From positions 40,031 to 104,030 of the forward strand of contig JALVUQ010000070.1 in NCBI GenBank assembly GCA_027035575.1: a DNA stretch of 64,000 nt, given 5' to 3'. Below the pieces are notes generated by a model, which made no database searches, was not told the DNA's origin, and was given only the letters and a program-made list of their open reading frames with translations. Positions 1-8,546 of the stretch are shown here, piece by piece. Position 1 is the stretch's first letter; the number at the start of each line of letters is the position of its first letter. The stretch is from Desulfurellales bacterium. Its GTDB lineage: Bacteria; Campylobacterota_A; Desulfurellia; Desulfurellales; Hippeaceae. A program made the translations under genes and the position numbers.

Positions 1-1
1 T

Positions 2-181
2 ATTGACCTAAACAGGGATTTGATAGATGCAAAAATTCGGGTTGCAATCAAAAAGAGCGCAGTATATGTCAAGCTGAAAGGCAGCTTGAGCCATCCGAGA
101 ATAAAGATAGACTTTAAAAACCTGATAAAACACAAGGTAGAGAAAAAACTTAAGAATCTGCTTAAAGGTTTTATCAAATAG
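2..181 (+). CDS. C-terminal end of an AsmA-like protein (partial)
   Basis: An open frame enters from the left edge and stops with TAG, leaving 59 residues of the protein's C-terminus. The fragment has a GSLSHPRIKIDFKNL stretch followed by a lysine-rich amphipathic tail (KHKVEKKLKNLLKGF). This pattern of G-x-L-x-x-P-x-I-x-x-D followed by a basic helix is how AsmA/TamB-like envelope proteins usually end. Those large proteins are anchored in the inner membrane and are implicated in lipid transport or outer-membrane biogenesis. Only the tail is visible, so the family call rests on resemblance. It converges on hemE, with 45 bases between the stops and no convincing terminator. Confidence 0.55.
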   Translation: MDLNRDLIDAKIRVAIKKSAVYVKLKGSLSHPRIKIDFKNLIKHKVEKKLKNLLKGFIK

Positions 182-226
182 ACTGTTAATTAAGCTTAAG
201 AAGGCTGTTAAATCATATTTTCGTAT

Positions 227-1216
227 CTACTCCGAACTGTGTACAAAATCAACAAGGCGCTTAACAACATCGGAATTTGTTTGAGGAAGGACACCGTGCC
301 CCAAATTTAATATATGCGGTATGTTTTTCGTGGCATCAAGGAGCTTAGCGGCATTTTCAATAAGTATTTTTTCATTTGTCAAAAGCAGCGTATTGTCAAG
401 GTTTCCCTGAACGCATCGTTTGGTTTTTGAGTGTATTGTCGGCAGGTGTTCTCTCCAATCCACACTTAAACAGTCAAATCCAAGCGTTGAAACAACATCG
501 TTAATGTGTGCCGAATTTTTAATAAAATATATGGACGGTATATTGAGTGTTTCGGCTATTTTTTTATTGAAAGGATATATAAAGCTTTTATAGACTTCCT
601 TGGGTAGAATACCAGCCCAGCTGTCAAATAGTTGAACGGCATCAACACCAGCTTCTATCTGCATATTCAAATATTTTAAGGTCAAATCGCTAAGCGTGTC
701 CATTATGCTTAAAAATTCTTTCGGATATTCATAAATAAACGAGCGAATCTTATAGAAATCACCCCCGCTTCCAAAAATATAGCATCCCAAAGTAAAGGGG
801 GCGGCGGCAAAACCGATTAGAGCAGCGTCTTTGACATCCTCTTTTATGTTTTTCACCGTATCGTAAACAAACGAGACCTCATCCAAATCTATCGTTCTAT
901 TAGATATGTTTTTTACATCCAGATTTTCAACAACCGGGGAAGAGCCGTCTTTAAACGACAAGTAAGCACCAAGGGCTTTAAGCGGTATCAAAATATCCGA
1001 AAACAGAATCATAGCATCAACATCAAGCTCTTTTAACGGCTGCATAGTAACAGCCGATGCCAACTCCGGTGTTGTACACATAGTTAAAAAGTCGTATTTT
1101 TTCCTTAACAAACGATAGCTTTTTAAAAACCTGCCTGCCTGGCGCATAAACCAAACGGGCTTTCGATTGTAAACACCGCCTTTTAGCGTATTCAAAAAAA
1201 ACTCTTTTTTGTTCAT
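227..1216 (-). CDS. hemE: Uroporphyrinogen decarboxylase
   Basis: Uroporphyrinogen III decarboxylase (329 aa) removes four acetate carboxyls to give coproporphyrinogen III, a cytoplasmic step of haem synthesis. The N-terminal signature PVWFMRQAGR carries the substrate-binding arginines. The FSDIL segment holds the catalytic aspartate, and VDAVQLFDSWAG and LNLGHGVLP are further conserved blocks. The length is slightly under the usual 340-355 aa. Its ATG overlaps the polA stop by four bases (ATGA arrangement), so the two genes are translationally coupled. The pairing with polA has no obvious functional logic. The family call is secure. Confidence 0.97.
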   Translation of the reverse strand: MNKKEFFLNTLKGGVYNRKPVWFMRQAGRFLKSYRLLRKKYDFLTMCTTPELASAVTMQPLKELDVDAMILFSDILIPLKALGAYLSFKDGSSPVVENLDVKNISNRTIDLDEVSFVYDTVKNIKEDVKDAALIGFAAAPFTLGCYIFGSGGDFYKIRSFIYEYPKEFLSIMDTLSDLTLKYLNMQIEAGVDAVQLFDSWAGILPKEVYKSFIYPFNKKIAETLNIPSIYFIKNSAHINDVVSTLGFDCLSVDWREHLPTIHSKTKRCVQGNLDNTLLLTNEKILIENAAKLLDATKNIPHILNLGHGVLPQTNSDVVKRLVDFVHSSE

Positions 1217-3621
1217 TTTGCCTCCAACCAGTTGTCTGCAACCTTAATATTCACAAGAAGGGGAACGTCAAACTTAACGACATTCTCCATAACATCCTTT
1301 GTGATTTCTTTCACCTGTTCGGCTGCCTCTTCATTAGCTTCAATAAGCAGCTCATCGTGAACCTGCATTACCAATTTTGCATCTATATTTTTTAATTTCT
1401 TATCCAACCGCACCATTGCTATTTTTATTATGTCAGCCGCGGTTCCCTGTATAACGGCATTTACGGCAGCTCTTCTTTCAAAACCGGCCAACCGCTCATT
1501 GGAGGAGTTTATATTAGCAAAATACCTTCTTCTTTTAAAAAAGGTTTCCACATAGCCGTTCTTTGATGCACTCTCAATTGTGTTTGAAATAAAGTTTTGA
1601 ACATCTTTGAAGCGCTCAAAATACTTCTCTATAATCTCCTTTGCCTTGCTTTTCTTTATGCCGAGCGTCTTGGATAGAGAAACATAGCCCATTCCGTATA
1701 AAATACCGAAGTTTATAACTTTTGCCGTTCTTCTCAAATTGTGGTCAACCATAGATTCGTGCACGCCGAAGAGCTTAACCGCCGTTTGGGTATGGATATC
1801 ACCGTTATTGTTAAACACTTCTATCAAGGTTCTGTCTTTGGAAAAATGGGCTAAAATACGCAGTTCTATCTGCGAGTAGTCCGCGCATATAAGTTTATAT
1901 CCCTCCTGTGCTATGACGGCTCTTCTGATTCCTGCGTGTATTTCGTCCTCGTTCGCAGGCAGGTTCTGCAAATTGGGATTTGAAGAAGAAAGCCTGCCTG
2001 TTGATGTTAAAGTTTGATTGAATGTTGTGTGAAGTCTGCTGTTTTTGTCAGCCTTTTTAATAAACGGCACTATGTAGGTTGAAACTATTTTTGCTATTTC
2101 TCTGTATTTTATAATCAACTCCGCAATTTCATATTTCTTTGAGAGCTCCTGCAGTGTCTCCGAATCCGTGGAATAGCCTGTCTTGGTTTTTTTAATTGGC
2201 TTAATACCCATCTTTTCAAATAAAATCTTTTGAAGCTCCTTTGTTGAGTTTATATTAAACTCCTCGCCGGCAAGAGCATATATTGAGCTTTCCATATGTT
2301 TTTGTTTGTCGGTCAATTCGTTTTTAAATTTATACAGATAGTCGGTGTCTATCTTTAATCCCACCTTTTCCATTTCGTAAAGCACGTATGATAAAGGCGT
2401 TTCAACCTCATTTAAAAGGTATGACAGCGAATTTTTCTCTATAAGTTTTTTTGCTCCTTTCTCAGCGACAGCAAGACGCGCTGCAAAACTCTCAGCAGAG
2501 AGCACTTTATAATCGAGCTCTTTATCGGCATACTCAAAACACCCCTGCAGCATACCCGACGAATCGGAGTTTAACAGATAACAAGCAAGTTTTATATCAA
2601 ACGGTGTGCTGGTAAATTGAAAACCAGCCCACAGCAAATCTTTTAAATCGTAAACGGCTACGGCTTGCTCAATCAACGAAGGCTCCACTGTTCTGCTGTT
2701 TTTACCGTTAAAACGGTAGTGTTGTTCGTTTTCCTTATAGATTATATCGCAGGAAAATGTTTCTGATTTTCCTTTTTCCTCACTCTTAATGTTGTTAAGT
2801 AGTGACTTGAAGCCGAAGCGTAAAAACATCTGCCTTATTTTTTCTGTCTGTTTGGGTTTTCTTTTTATATCTTCAGGCGTTATGTCAATCTCCACATTTT
2901 TGTCTATTGTCGTGAGTTTTTTATACAAAAGCAAATTTCCGTCTGACAGTATGGCGTCTTTTATCTTGGGCTTGAGATTGTTAACATTATCGAGTATTTC
3001 ATCGCAATTTTTATAATTTTTCAATATGGAAGCGGCGGTTTTCGGACCTATCGATTTGATTCCGGGTATATTGTCGATACTGTCGCCTATAAGGGCAAGA
3101 TAATCCGCTACCTGAGAAGGATAAACACCGAGTTTTTTATAGACAGCCTCTTCGTTGTAGTAAATTTTTTTAACGGGGTCGTATATTACAACACTGTCGT
3201 CTTCCACAAGCTGTAATAAATCTTTGTCGTTGGCAAGCACAACAACCTTAAACTCCTTTTTCATCTTTTCAGCGAGAGTTGCAATCAAATCGTCAGCCTC
3301 AAAACCGTCTTTTTCTATTATCGTTATTCCAAAACAGCTTATCAGTTCCTTTATGGGCTCTATCTGAGCGGAGAGCTCATCAGGCATTTTAGGTCTGTTC
3401 TGCTTGTAGCTTTCAAACAAATCCACCCTAAACGTCTTTGCTTTCGTATCAAATAAAACGGCAATATATTCGGGGTTTTCCTTGTCTATATCAAGCAGCA
3501 TCCTGGCAAAGCCGAAAACTGCACCCGTAGGCATTCCGTTTCTCGACAGATTTCTTATGGCAAAGAAGAATCTGTACAAAAACGAACTTCCGTCAATAAG
3601 ATATACCGTTTTTTCATCCAT
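1213..3621 (-). CDS. polA: DNA polymerase I with degenerate proofreading domain
   Basis: Family A DNA polymerase, about 802-804 aa, for Okazaki-fragment maturation and repair synthesis. The 5'-3' nuclease domain covers roughly residues 1-275 (VYLIDGSSFLYR start; ANDKDLLQLV and GDSIDNIPGI acidic motifs). The polymerase domain covers about 430-804: motif A LICADYSQIELR near 580, motif B RRTAKVINFGILYG near 632, motif C VMQVHDELLIE near 753-763. The middle 3'-5' exonuclease region is only about 140 residues and lacks the DxE catalytic pair, so proofreading is probably absent, as in Taq polymerase. Two starts are possible: GTG at 3627 or ATG at 3621. Neither has a strong ribosome-binding site; the ATG gives the more typical N-terminus. 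Confidence 0.96.
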   Translation of the reverse strand: MDEKTVYLIDGSSFLYRFFFAIRNLSRNGMPTGAVFGFARMLLDIDKENPEYIAVLFDTKAKTFRVDLFESYKQNRPKMPDELSAQIEPIKELISCFGITIIEKDGFEADDLIATLAEKMKKEFKVVVLANDKDLLQLVEDDSVVIYDPVKKIYYNEEAVYKKLGVYPSQVADYLALIGDSIDNIPGIKSIGPKTAASILKNYKNCDEILDNVNNLKPKIKDAILSDGNLLLYKKLTTIDKNVEIDITPEDIKRKPKQTEKIRQMFLRFGFKSLLNNIKSEEKGKSETFSCDIIYKENEQHYRFNGKNSRTVEPSLIEQAVAVYDLKDLLWAGFQFTSTPFDIKLACYLLNSDSSGMLQGCFEYADKELDYKVLSAESFAARLAVAEKGAKKLIEKNSLSYLLNEVETPLSYVLYEMEKVGLKIDTDYLYKFKNELTDKQKHMESSIYALAGEEFNINSTKELQKILFEKMGIKPIKKTKTGYSTDSETLQELSKKYEIAELIIKYREIAKIVSTYIVPFIKKADKNSRLHTTFNQTLTSTGRLSSSNPNLQNLPANEDEIHAGIRRAVIAQEGYKLICADYSQIELRILAHFSKDRTLIEVFNNNGDIHTQTAVKLFGVHESMVDHNLRRTAKVINFGILYGMGYVSLSKTLGIKKSKAKEIIEKYFERFKDVQNFISNTIESASKNGYVETFFKRRRYFANINSSNERLAGFERRAAVNAVIQGTAADIIKIAMVRLDKKLKNIDAKLVMQVHDELLIEANEEAAEQVKEITKDVMENVVKFDVPLLVNIKVADNWLEAK

Positions 3622-3833
3622 ATCCACAAACTACAAAATTTTTTCCAATTAGTCTATAAAAAATTAAAAATTGCGTTGTATAACAGTACTTTAAGCACCT
3701 CAAACAATTGCCTTTTTGTACATAAAAAGCAAATTTTGACTTGAATTTGAATAATCTTATTAACTTAAATATATGAGTTACTAATTTGATATAAAACTTC
3801 TTATTTGCCGTATTGTATTTATTGTATAATCTA

Positions 3834-3862
3834 TTGACTTTTTTCACATTTTTGTGTAGAGT
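3834..3862 (+). promoter_or_regulatory. Candidate sigma-70 promoter for the acyl-CoA synthetase pair
   Basis: TTGACT at 3834-3839 is separated by 17 bases from TAGAGT at 3857-3862. The boxes lie about 30 bases upstream of the first acyl-CoA synthetase start, which has its own GGGGGAG ribosome-binding site. The intergenic stretch 3628-3892 also has to hold the divergent polA promoter. I see no other element in it. Confidence 0.4.
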
Positions 3863-3892
3863 TACAAAAATTTAATAGGGGGAGTTATTTTT

Positions 3893-5566
3893 ATGTCTCA
3901 ACACAATATGCTCGATTACGAAAAAGAGGTTAAAGAATTTAAGTTGGAAGTTCCAGAATACTTTAACTTCGCATTCGACGTAGTGGACAAATGGGCTCAA
4001 GATAGGACGAAATTGGCTCTGGTTTGGGCTAACACCACAGGGAAACTGATAAAAAAATACTCGTTTTGGGATATCTCCAAAATGTCCAACAAGTTTGCAA
4101 ATGTTCTTCTGTCTTTGGGCATAAAAAAGGGCGACAAGGTGCTTGTTATGGTTCCGAGAATCGTGGAGTGGTATGCCGTTATGCTCGGATTGAACAAGGT
4201 AGGCGCAGTTGCTCTGCCGGCTCCCAACATACTTATGCCCGAAGATATTAAATACAGGATTAGAAAAGGCGATGCCGTGATGACGATAGCATCGGCATCC
4301 AACGCAAGAAAGGTTGATGAGGCAATAAAAGAGGGAAGTGAAACGCTCAAATACAAAATGGTTATAGACGGCGATGCGGAAGGGTGGTTATCCTTTGAAA
4401 ACCAGATGGATATGGCATCGGACAAACTCTCCAAAGATGACGTTGAGCCTACAAAAGCTACCGACCCTTTATTGATATATTTCACATCGGGAACAACAAA
4501 ATATCCCAAAATGGTTATGCATGAGCAGTCTTATGCTTTGGCACATATAATTACGGCAAAGTATTGGCACGATTTAAAACCAACTGACCTGCACTGGACT
4601 ATTTCAGATACAGGATGGGGGAAGGCCGTTTGGGGGAAGTTGTACGGCCAATGGTTAATAGGTTCTGCTGTGTTTATGCAAAATGCAGAAGGGGCGTTTA
4701 ATCCCAAAACAACTTTAAAACTTTTGACAACTCAGGGAATAACAAGTTTTTGCGCCCCTCCTACAGTTTATAGAATGTTAATTCAGGAAGATTTAAGTCA
4801 ATACGATTTTTCGGAATTAAGGCACTGCACATCTGCCGGAGAACCGATTAACCCGGAGGTGATTAAGGCGTGGAAGAACGCCACAGGCACCCTTATCTAC
4901 GACGGGTACGGACAAACCGAATCCGTGCTTCTTGTTGCCAACTACCCGTGTATGCCTATAAAATACGGCTCAATGGGAAAGCCTGTTCCCGGGTTTGATG
5001 TGAGAATTGTTGATGACGACGGAAACGATATGCCCGTAGGTGAGCCCGGACATATAGCCGTAAGAGTAAAACCCAATCAGCCTATAGGCTTAACAAGAAA
5101 CTACTACAAAGATGATGCCGCAACCGAAGAGGCTTTCAGAGGTGATTTTTATTTTACCGGCGATAGGGCTTATAAGGATAATGACGGGTATTTCTGGTTT
5201 TACGGGCGCGCTGATGATGTTATAAAATCATCAGGTTACAGAATAGGTCCTTTTGAGGTTGAAAGCGCTCTTCAGGAGCACCCGGCTGTTGTTGAAAGTG
5301 CGGTTGTCGCATCTCCCGACACCATAAGGGGCAATGTAGTCAAAGCCTTTATAATTCTAGCAGAAGGGTACGAACCCTCAGATGAGCTGATTAAAGACAT
5401 TCAAGATTTCGTGAAAAATAAGACTGCGCCCTACAAATACCCCAGAGAAATAGAATTTGTAAAGGAACTGCCTAAAACGATAAGTGGGAAAATCAAAAGG
5501 GCGGTTTTAAGAAGGATGGAAGTTGAAAAAAAATCGGGCAAAAAAGAACATAACGGACTAATATAA
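3893..5566 (+). CDS. AMP-forming acyl-CoA synthetase (medium-chain/ACSM-like)
   Basis: Acyl-adenylate-forming ligase, 557 aa, of the ANL superfamily. It activates a carboxylic acid with ATP and CoA. The AMP-binding P-loop YFTSGTTKYPKMV lies at residues 197-209. The YDGYGQTES adenine motif and the FTGDRAY motif follow, and the C-terminal KTISGKIKR carries the catalytic, acetylatable lysine near 533. The N-terminal half (MPRIVEWY, GAVALPAP) resembles the ACSM/medium-chain branch rather than true acetyl-CoA synthetase, which is about 650 aa. The substrate cannot be read from sequence. It starts behind a GGGGGAG site and sits 10 bases upstream of a second, different synthetase, so the two form an operon. 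Confidence 0.88.
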   Translation: MSQHNMLDYEKEVKEFKLEVPEYFNFAFDVVDKWAQDRTKLALVWANTTGKLIKKYSFWDISKMSNKFANVLLSLGIKKGDKVLVMVPRIVEWYAVMLGLNKVGAVALPAPNILMPEDIKYRIRKGDAVMTIASASNARKVDEAIKEGSETLKYKMVIDGDAEGWLSFENQMDMASDKLSKDDVEPTKATDPLLIYFTSGTTKYPKMVMHEQSYALAHIITAKYWHDLKPTDLHWTISDTGWGKAVWGKLYGQWLIGSAVFMQNAEGAFNPKTTLKLLTTQGITSFCAPPTVYRMLIQEDLSQYDFSELRHCTSAGEPINPEVIKAWKNATGTLIYDGYGQTESVLLVANYPCMPIKYGSMGKPVPGFDVRIVDDDGNDMPVGEPGHIAVRVKPNQPIGLTRNYYKDDAATEEAFRGDFYFTGDRAYKDNDGYFWFYGRADDVIKSSGYRIGPFEVESALQEHPAVVESAVVASPDTIRGNVVKAFIILAEGYEPSDELIKDIQDFVKNKTAPYKYPREIEFVKELPKTISGKIKRAVLRRMEVEKKSGKKEHNGLI

Positions 5567-5576
5567 GAGGTGAATT

Positions 5577-7271
5577 ATGTTAAGCTATGCTTTTGAGGGC
5601 TCAACAAAACAGTTTATAGCGAAAACCATAGGTGATATGCTGGACGACAACGCCGCTGAATTTGCAAATAATGACTGTCTGGTCAGTGTGCACCAAAATA
5701 TAAGAATGTCATACAAAGACTTTAAACAAGAGGTTGATACCGTAGCCAAGGGTTTGATGGCTTTGGGCATAAAAAAGGGCGATAAGGTTGCTATCTGGTC
5801 AACGAACAATGCCGAGTGGGTTTTGACGCAATTTGCAACGGCAAAGATAGGAGCCGTGCTGGTTACTATAAACCCGGCTTACAGAACAACGGAGTTAGAG
5901 TATGCCTTAAAACAGTCGGAAATCAACACATTGATAATGATAGAGAATTTTAAAACCTCAGACTACCTGCATATGTTCTATGAGGTTGCTCCGTTTGCAA
6001 GGGGCGCCACACCGGGGCAAATACGCTCAAATAAGCTCCCTTTCTTGAGAAATGTCGTATGTATAAGCGATGAAAAGCACACCGGTATTTTTAAATGGAA
6101 AGATGTTCTGGATTTTTCAACAAAGGTCGGGGATGATGAACTTAAGGAAAGACAGGTAGCGCTTGATTTTGACGATGCCATAAACATACAATACACATCG
6201 GGAACGACAGGTTTTCCCAAAGCTGCAACTCTTACACACTTCAACATTCTGAATAACGGATATTTCGTGGGCGAACTGATGAGGTTTACCGATAAAGACA
6301 GACTGTGCATTCCCGTTCCGTTTTACCACTGCTTCGGTATGGTTATGAGCAATCTTACCTGCGTATCGCACGGTTCGACTATGGTTATACCTTCGGAGTA
6401 TTTTGACCCGCTGTCAACGCTGACGGTTATAGAAAAAGAGAAATGTACCGCCGTGCACGGTGTTCCGACAATGTTTATAGCGGAACTGGAACATCCTGAG
6501 TTTAAGAAGTTCGATTTAAGCAGCTTGAGAACCGGAATAATGGCGGGTTCTCCCTGCCCGGTTGAGGTTATGAAGCGTGTAAATAACGAAATGAATATGA
6601 AAGAGGTTGAAATTGCCTACGGTCAAACAGAAGCAAGCCCGGTTATAACGCAAACGGCAGCAGATGACACGATAGAAAACAGAACGGAAACGGTAGGAAA
6701 AGCAATACCGTTTGTAGAGGTAAAGATAATAGACCCTGAAACAGGCAAAATTTTACCCGTCGGTGAGCAGGGAGAGTTGTGCGCTCGCGGATATAACGTT
6801 ATGAAATACTACTACAACAACCCGGAAGCCACAAAAAAGGCTATAGATGAATCCGGGTGGCTGCATACCGGTGATTTGGCGGTTATGACAGAAGACGGTT
6901 ACTTCAAAATTACCGGAAGAATCAAAGATATGATAATAAGGGGCGGTCAAAACATATATCCGAGAGAGATAGAAGAGTTTATATACACCCATCCGAAGGT
7001 TGCCGATGTTCAGGTTGTAGGTGTTCCTGATGTTAAATACGGTGAAGAGGTTTGTGCTTGGATTAAACTTAAAGCCGGAGAGACTGTGAGCGAAGAGGAA
7101 ATCAAAGAGTACTGCAGCGGAAAGATAGCCCACTACAAAATACCGCGCTATATAAAATTTACGGACTCATTCCCTATGACTGTGACAGGCAAAATAAGAA
7201 AGGTGGAAATGAGGGAAATCTCCATAAAAGAACTGAACTTGGAAGATGCTGCAAAAATAGAAACAGCCTAA
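5577..7271 (+). CDS. AMP-forming acyl-CoA synthetase (FadD/ACSF2-like)
   Basis: Second ANL-family ligase, 564 aa, probably for a fatty acid. KGLMALGIKKGDKVAIWSTN and VTINPAYRTTELEYAL are typical of the ACSF2/FadD branch. The P-loop IQYTSGTTGFPKA, the AYGQTEASPV motif, LHTGDLA and the C-terminal TVTGKIRK lysine (about residue 539) are all present, so the enzyme should be active. It follows the ACSM-like gene by 10 bases with an AAGAGG ribosome-binding site. A strong terminator closes the pair. Having both enzymes in one operon suggests uptake of short- to long-chain acids as carbon source; this is inference. Confidence 0.9.
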   Translation: MLSYAFEGSTKQFIAKTIGDMLDDNAAEFANNDCLVSVHQNIRMSYKDFKQEVDTVAKGLMALGIKKGDKVAIWSTNNAEWVLTQFATAKIGAVLVTINPAYRTTELEYALKQSEINTLIMIENFKTSDYLHMFYEVAPFARGATPGQIRSNKLPFLRNVVCISDEKHTGIFKWKDVLDFSTKVGDDELKERQVALDFDDAINIQYTSGTTGFPKAATLTHFNILNNGYFVGELMRFTDKDRLCIPVPFYHCFGMVMSNLTCVSHGSTMVIPSEYFDPLSTLTVIEKEKCTAVHGVPTMFIAELEHPEFKKFDLSSLRTGIMAGSPCPVEVMKRVNNEMNMKEVEIAYGQTEASPVITQTAADDTIENRTETVGKAIPFVEVKIIDPETGKILPVGEQGELCARGYNVMKYYYNNPEATKKAIDESGWLHTGDLAVMTEDGYFKITGRIKDMIIRGGQNIYPREIEEFIYTHPKVADVQVVGVPDVKYGEEVCAWIKLKAGETVSEEEIKEYCSGKIAHYKIPRYIKFTDSFPMTVTGKIRKVEMREISIKELNLEDAAKIETA

Positions 7272-7297
7272 CAACGCCCATTTTCAGCAACTATCCG

Positions 7298-7331
7298 CCC
7301 GGGCACAATTTAAGTTGTGTCCGGGTTTTTT
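7298..7331 (+). terminator. Rho-independent terminator after the acyl-CoA synthetases
   Basis: An 11-bp stem (CCCGGGCACAA paired with TTGTGTCCGGG, one G-U pair) has a six-base loop and runs directly into six T residues. Confidence 0.9.
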
Positions 7332-7365
7332 GTGTTTGATATCAACCAGGTCTTTTTACAAAATT

Positions 7366-7395
7366 TTGACATCTTCACAACATTATCTCGATAAA
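7366..7395 (+). promoter_or_regulatory. Candidate promoter for pstS
   Basis: A perfect TTGACA at 7366-7371 is followed after 18 bases by GATAAA at 7390-7395, about 44 bases before the pstS start. I could not recognise a Pho box (paired CTGTCAT-like repeats) in the 167 bases before the gene. Confidence 0.4.
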
Positions 7396-7438
7396 TCAGG
7401 CAGATACTTGAAGCCAAATTCTTTGAGGAGGTGTTTTT

Positions 7439-8452
7439 ATGTTGAAGAAGCTCTCTTGGTTTCTTCTTGCGGCGGTTGTGTTTTTGGCACCCTCCGACGT
7501 TTTTGCCGGCAACACAATCACAGGCGCAGGGGCAACCTTTCCGTATCCCGTTTATTCGGCTTGGGCTTATCAATATTATCACGCAAAAGGAGTAAAGGTT
7601 AACTATCAGGCTATAGGCTCGGGTGCAGGAATCAAACAGATAAGTTCGCGTGTTGTGGATTTCGGAGCAAGCGATGCGCCCTTGAAAAAAAGTGAGCAGG
7701 ATAAATATAAACTGCTTCAATTTCCTGCCGTAATAGGTGGCGTAGTTCCCATTGTTAATTTAACAGGAATAAGACCGGGTGAGTTAAAATTAAACGGCAA
7801 GTTGTTGGCTGAAATATATCTTGGCACAATAAAAAAGTGGGATAACCCCCAAATAGCAGCCCTAAATAAAGGTTTAAAACTGCCTAATGCACCAATAACG
7901 GTTGTTCACAGGTCTGACGGCTCAGGCACTACAGCTATTTTTACTACATATCTGTCGAGTGTATCTTCCGATTGGGCTAACAAGGTAGGCAAAGGAAAGG
8001 CTGTCAAATGGCCTAAAGGGCTTGGAGGTAAGGGAAATCCCGGTGTTGCAAACTATGTTAAAAGGGTTAAAAATTCCATAGGTTATGTTGAGCTTGCATA
8101 TGCAACCGAGAATAAGCTCGCTTATATCTCGTTAAAAAACAAAGCCGGAAAATTTGTTGAGCCGTCCTTAAAAGCATTTCAATCCGCTGCCAAATACGCT
8201 AAATGGGACAGCTCAAAGGGTTATTACCTGTGGCTTGTAAATGAACCGGGAGACGGTTCGTGGCCTATAGCAGGCGCCACGTTCATTCTGCTTGCCAAAG
8301 AGAAGGTTCAACAAAATAAGAACGTTGTAAAGTTTTTTGACTGGGCGTTTAAAAACGGAGATAAGACAGCTAAAGAACTAATGTATGTTCCACTGCCGCA
8401 ATCACTGAAAAACAACATAAGACAGTATTGGAAGGCAAACGGAATCTATTAA
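7439..8452 (+). CDS. pstS: Phosphate ABC transporter substrate-binding protein PstS
   Basis: Periplasmic phosphate-binding protein, 337 aa, with a Sec signal peptide (residues 1-23, ending VFAG). Ligand motifs are clear: GAGATFPYP near the mature N-terminus, GSGAGIKQI, DFGASDAPL, and HRSDGSGTTAIFT, which contacts phosphate. The start is fixed by GAGGAGGTG upstream. It normally delivers phosphate to PstC/PstA/PstB. Here no pstCAB or phoU follows: the gene is bounded by terminators and converges on amtB. The membrane components must lie elsewhere, or this is a stand-alone binding protein. Confidence 0.95.
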   Translation: MLKKLSWFLLAAVVFLAPSDVFAGNTITGAGATFPYPVYSAWAYQYYHAKGVKVNYQAIGSGAGIKQISSRVVDFGASDAPLKKSEQDKYKLLQFPAVIGGVVPIVNLTGIRPGELKLNGKLLAEIYLGTIKKWDNPQIAALNKGLKLPNAPITVVHRSDGSGTTAIFTTYLSSVSSDWANKVGKGKAVKWPKGLGGKGNPGVANYVKRVKNSIGYVELAYATENKLAYISLKNKAGKFVEPSLKAFQSAAKYAKWDSSKGYYLWLVNEPGDGSWPIAGATFILLAKEKVQQNKNVVKFFDWAFKNGDKTAKELMYVPLPQSLKNNIRQYWKANGIY

Positions 8453-8463
8453 AAGCCGTTTTA

Positions 8464-8510
8464 AAAGGCGAAAAGCGTTTGCAAGCTATCAAAAATCGCT
8501 TTTCGCCTTT
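8464..8510. terminator. Bidirectional terminator between pstS and amtB
   Basis: A perfect 14-bp inverted repeat (AAAGGCGAAAAGCG and CGCTTTTCGCCTTT) with a 19-base loop has A/T runs on both sides. It sits between convergent pstS and amtB and can serve both. Confidence 0.8.
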
Positions 8511-8546
8511 ATTTGCTTTTCGGGCATCAATGTTTTTGCTTAATTA

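Noticed and set aside
3614..3847. A 77-codon frame upstream of polA
   Set aside because: Low-complexity, no family, no ribosome-binding site, overlaps the polA start and the divergent promoter region.
7332..7438. Pho box upstream of pstS
   Set aside because: I looked for paired CTGTCAT-like repeats and found none.
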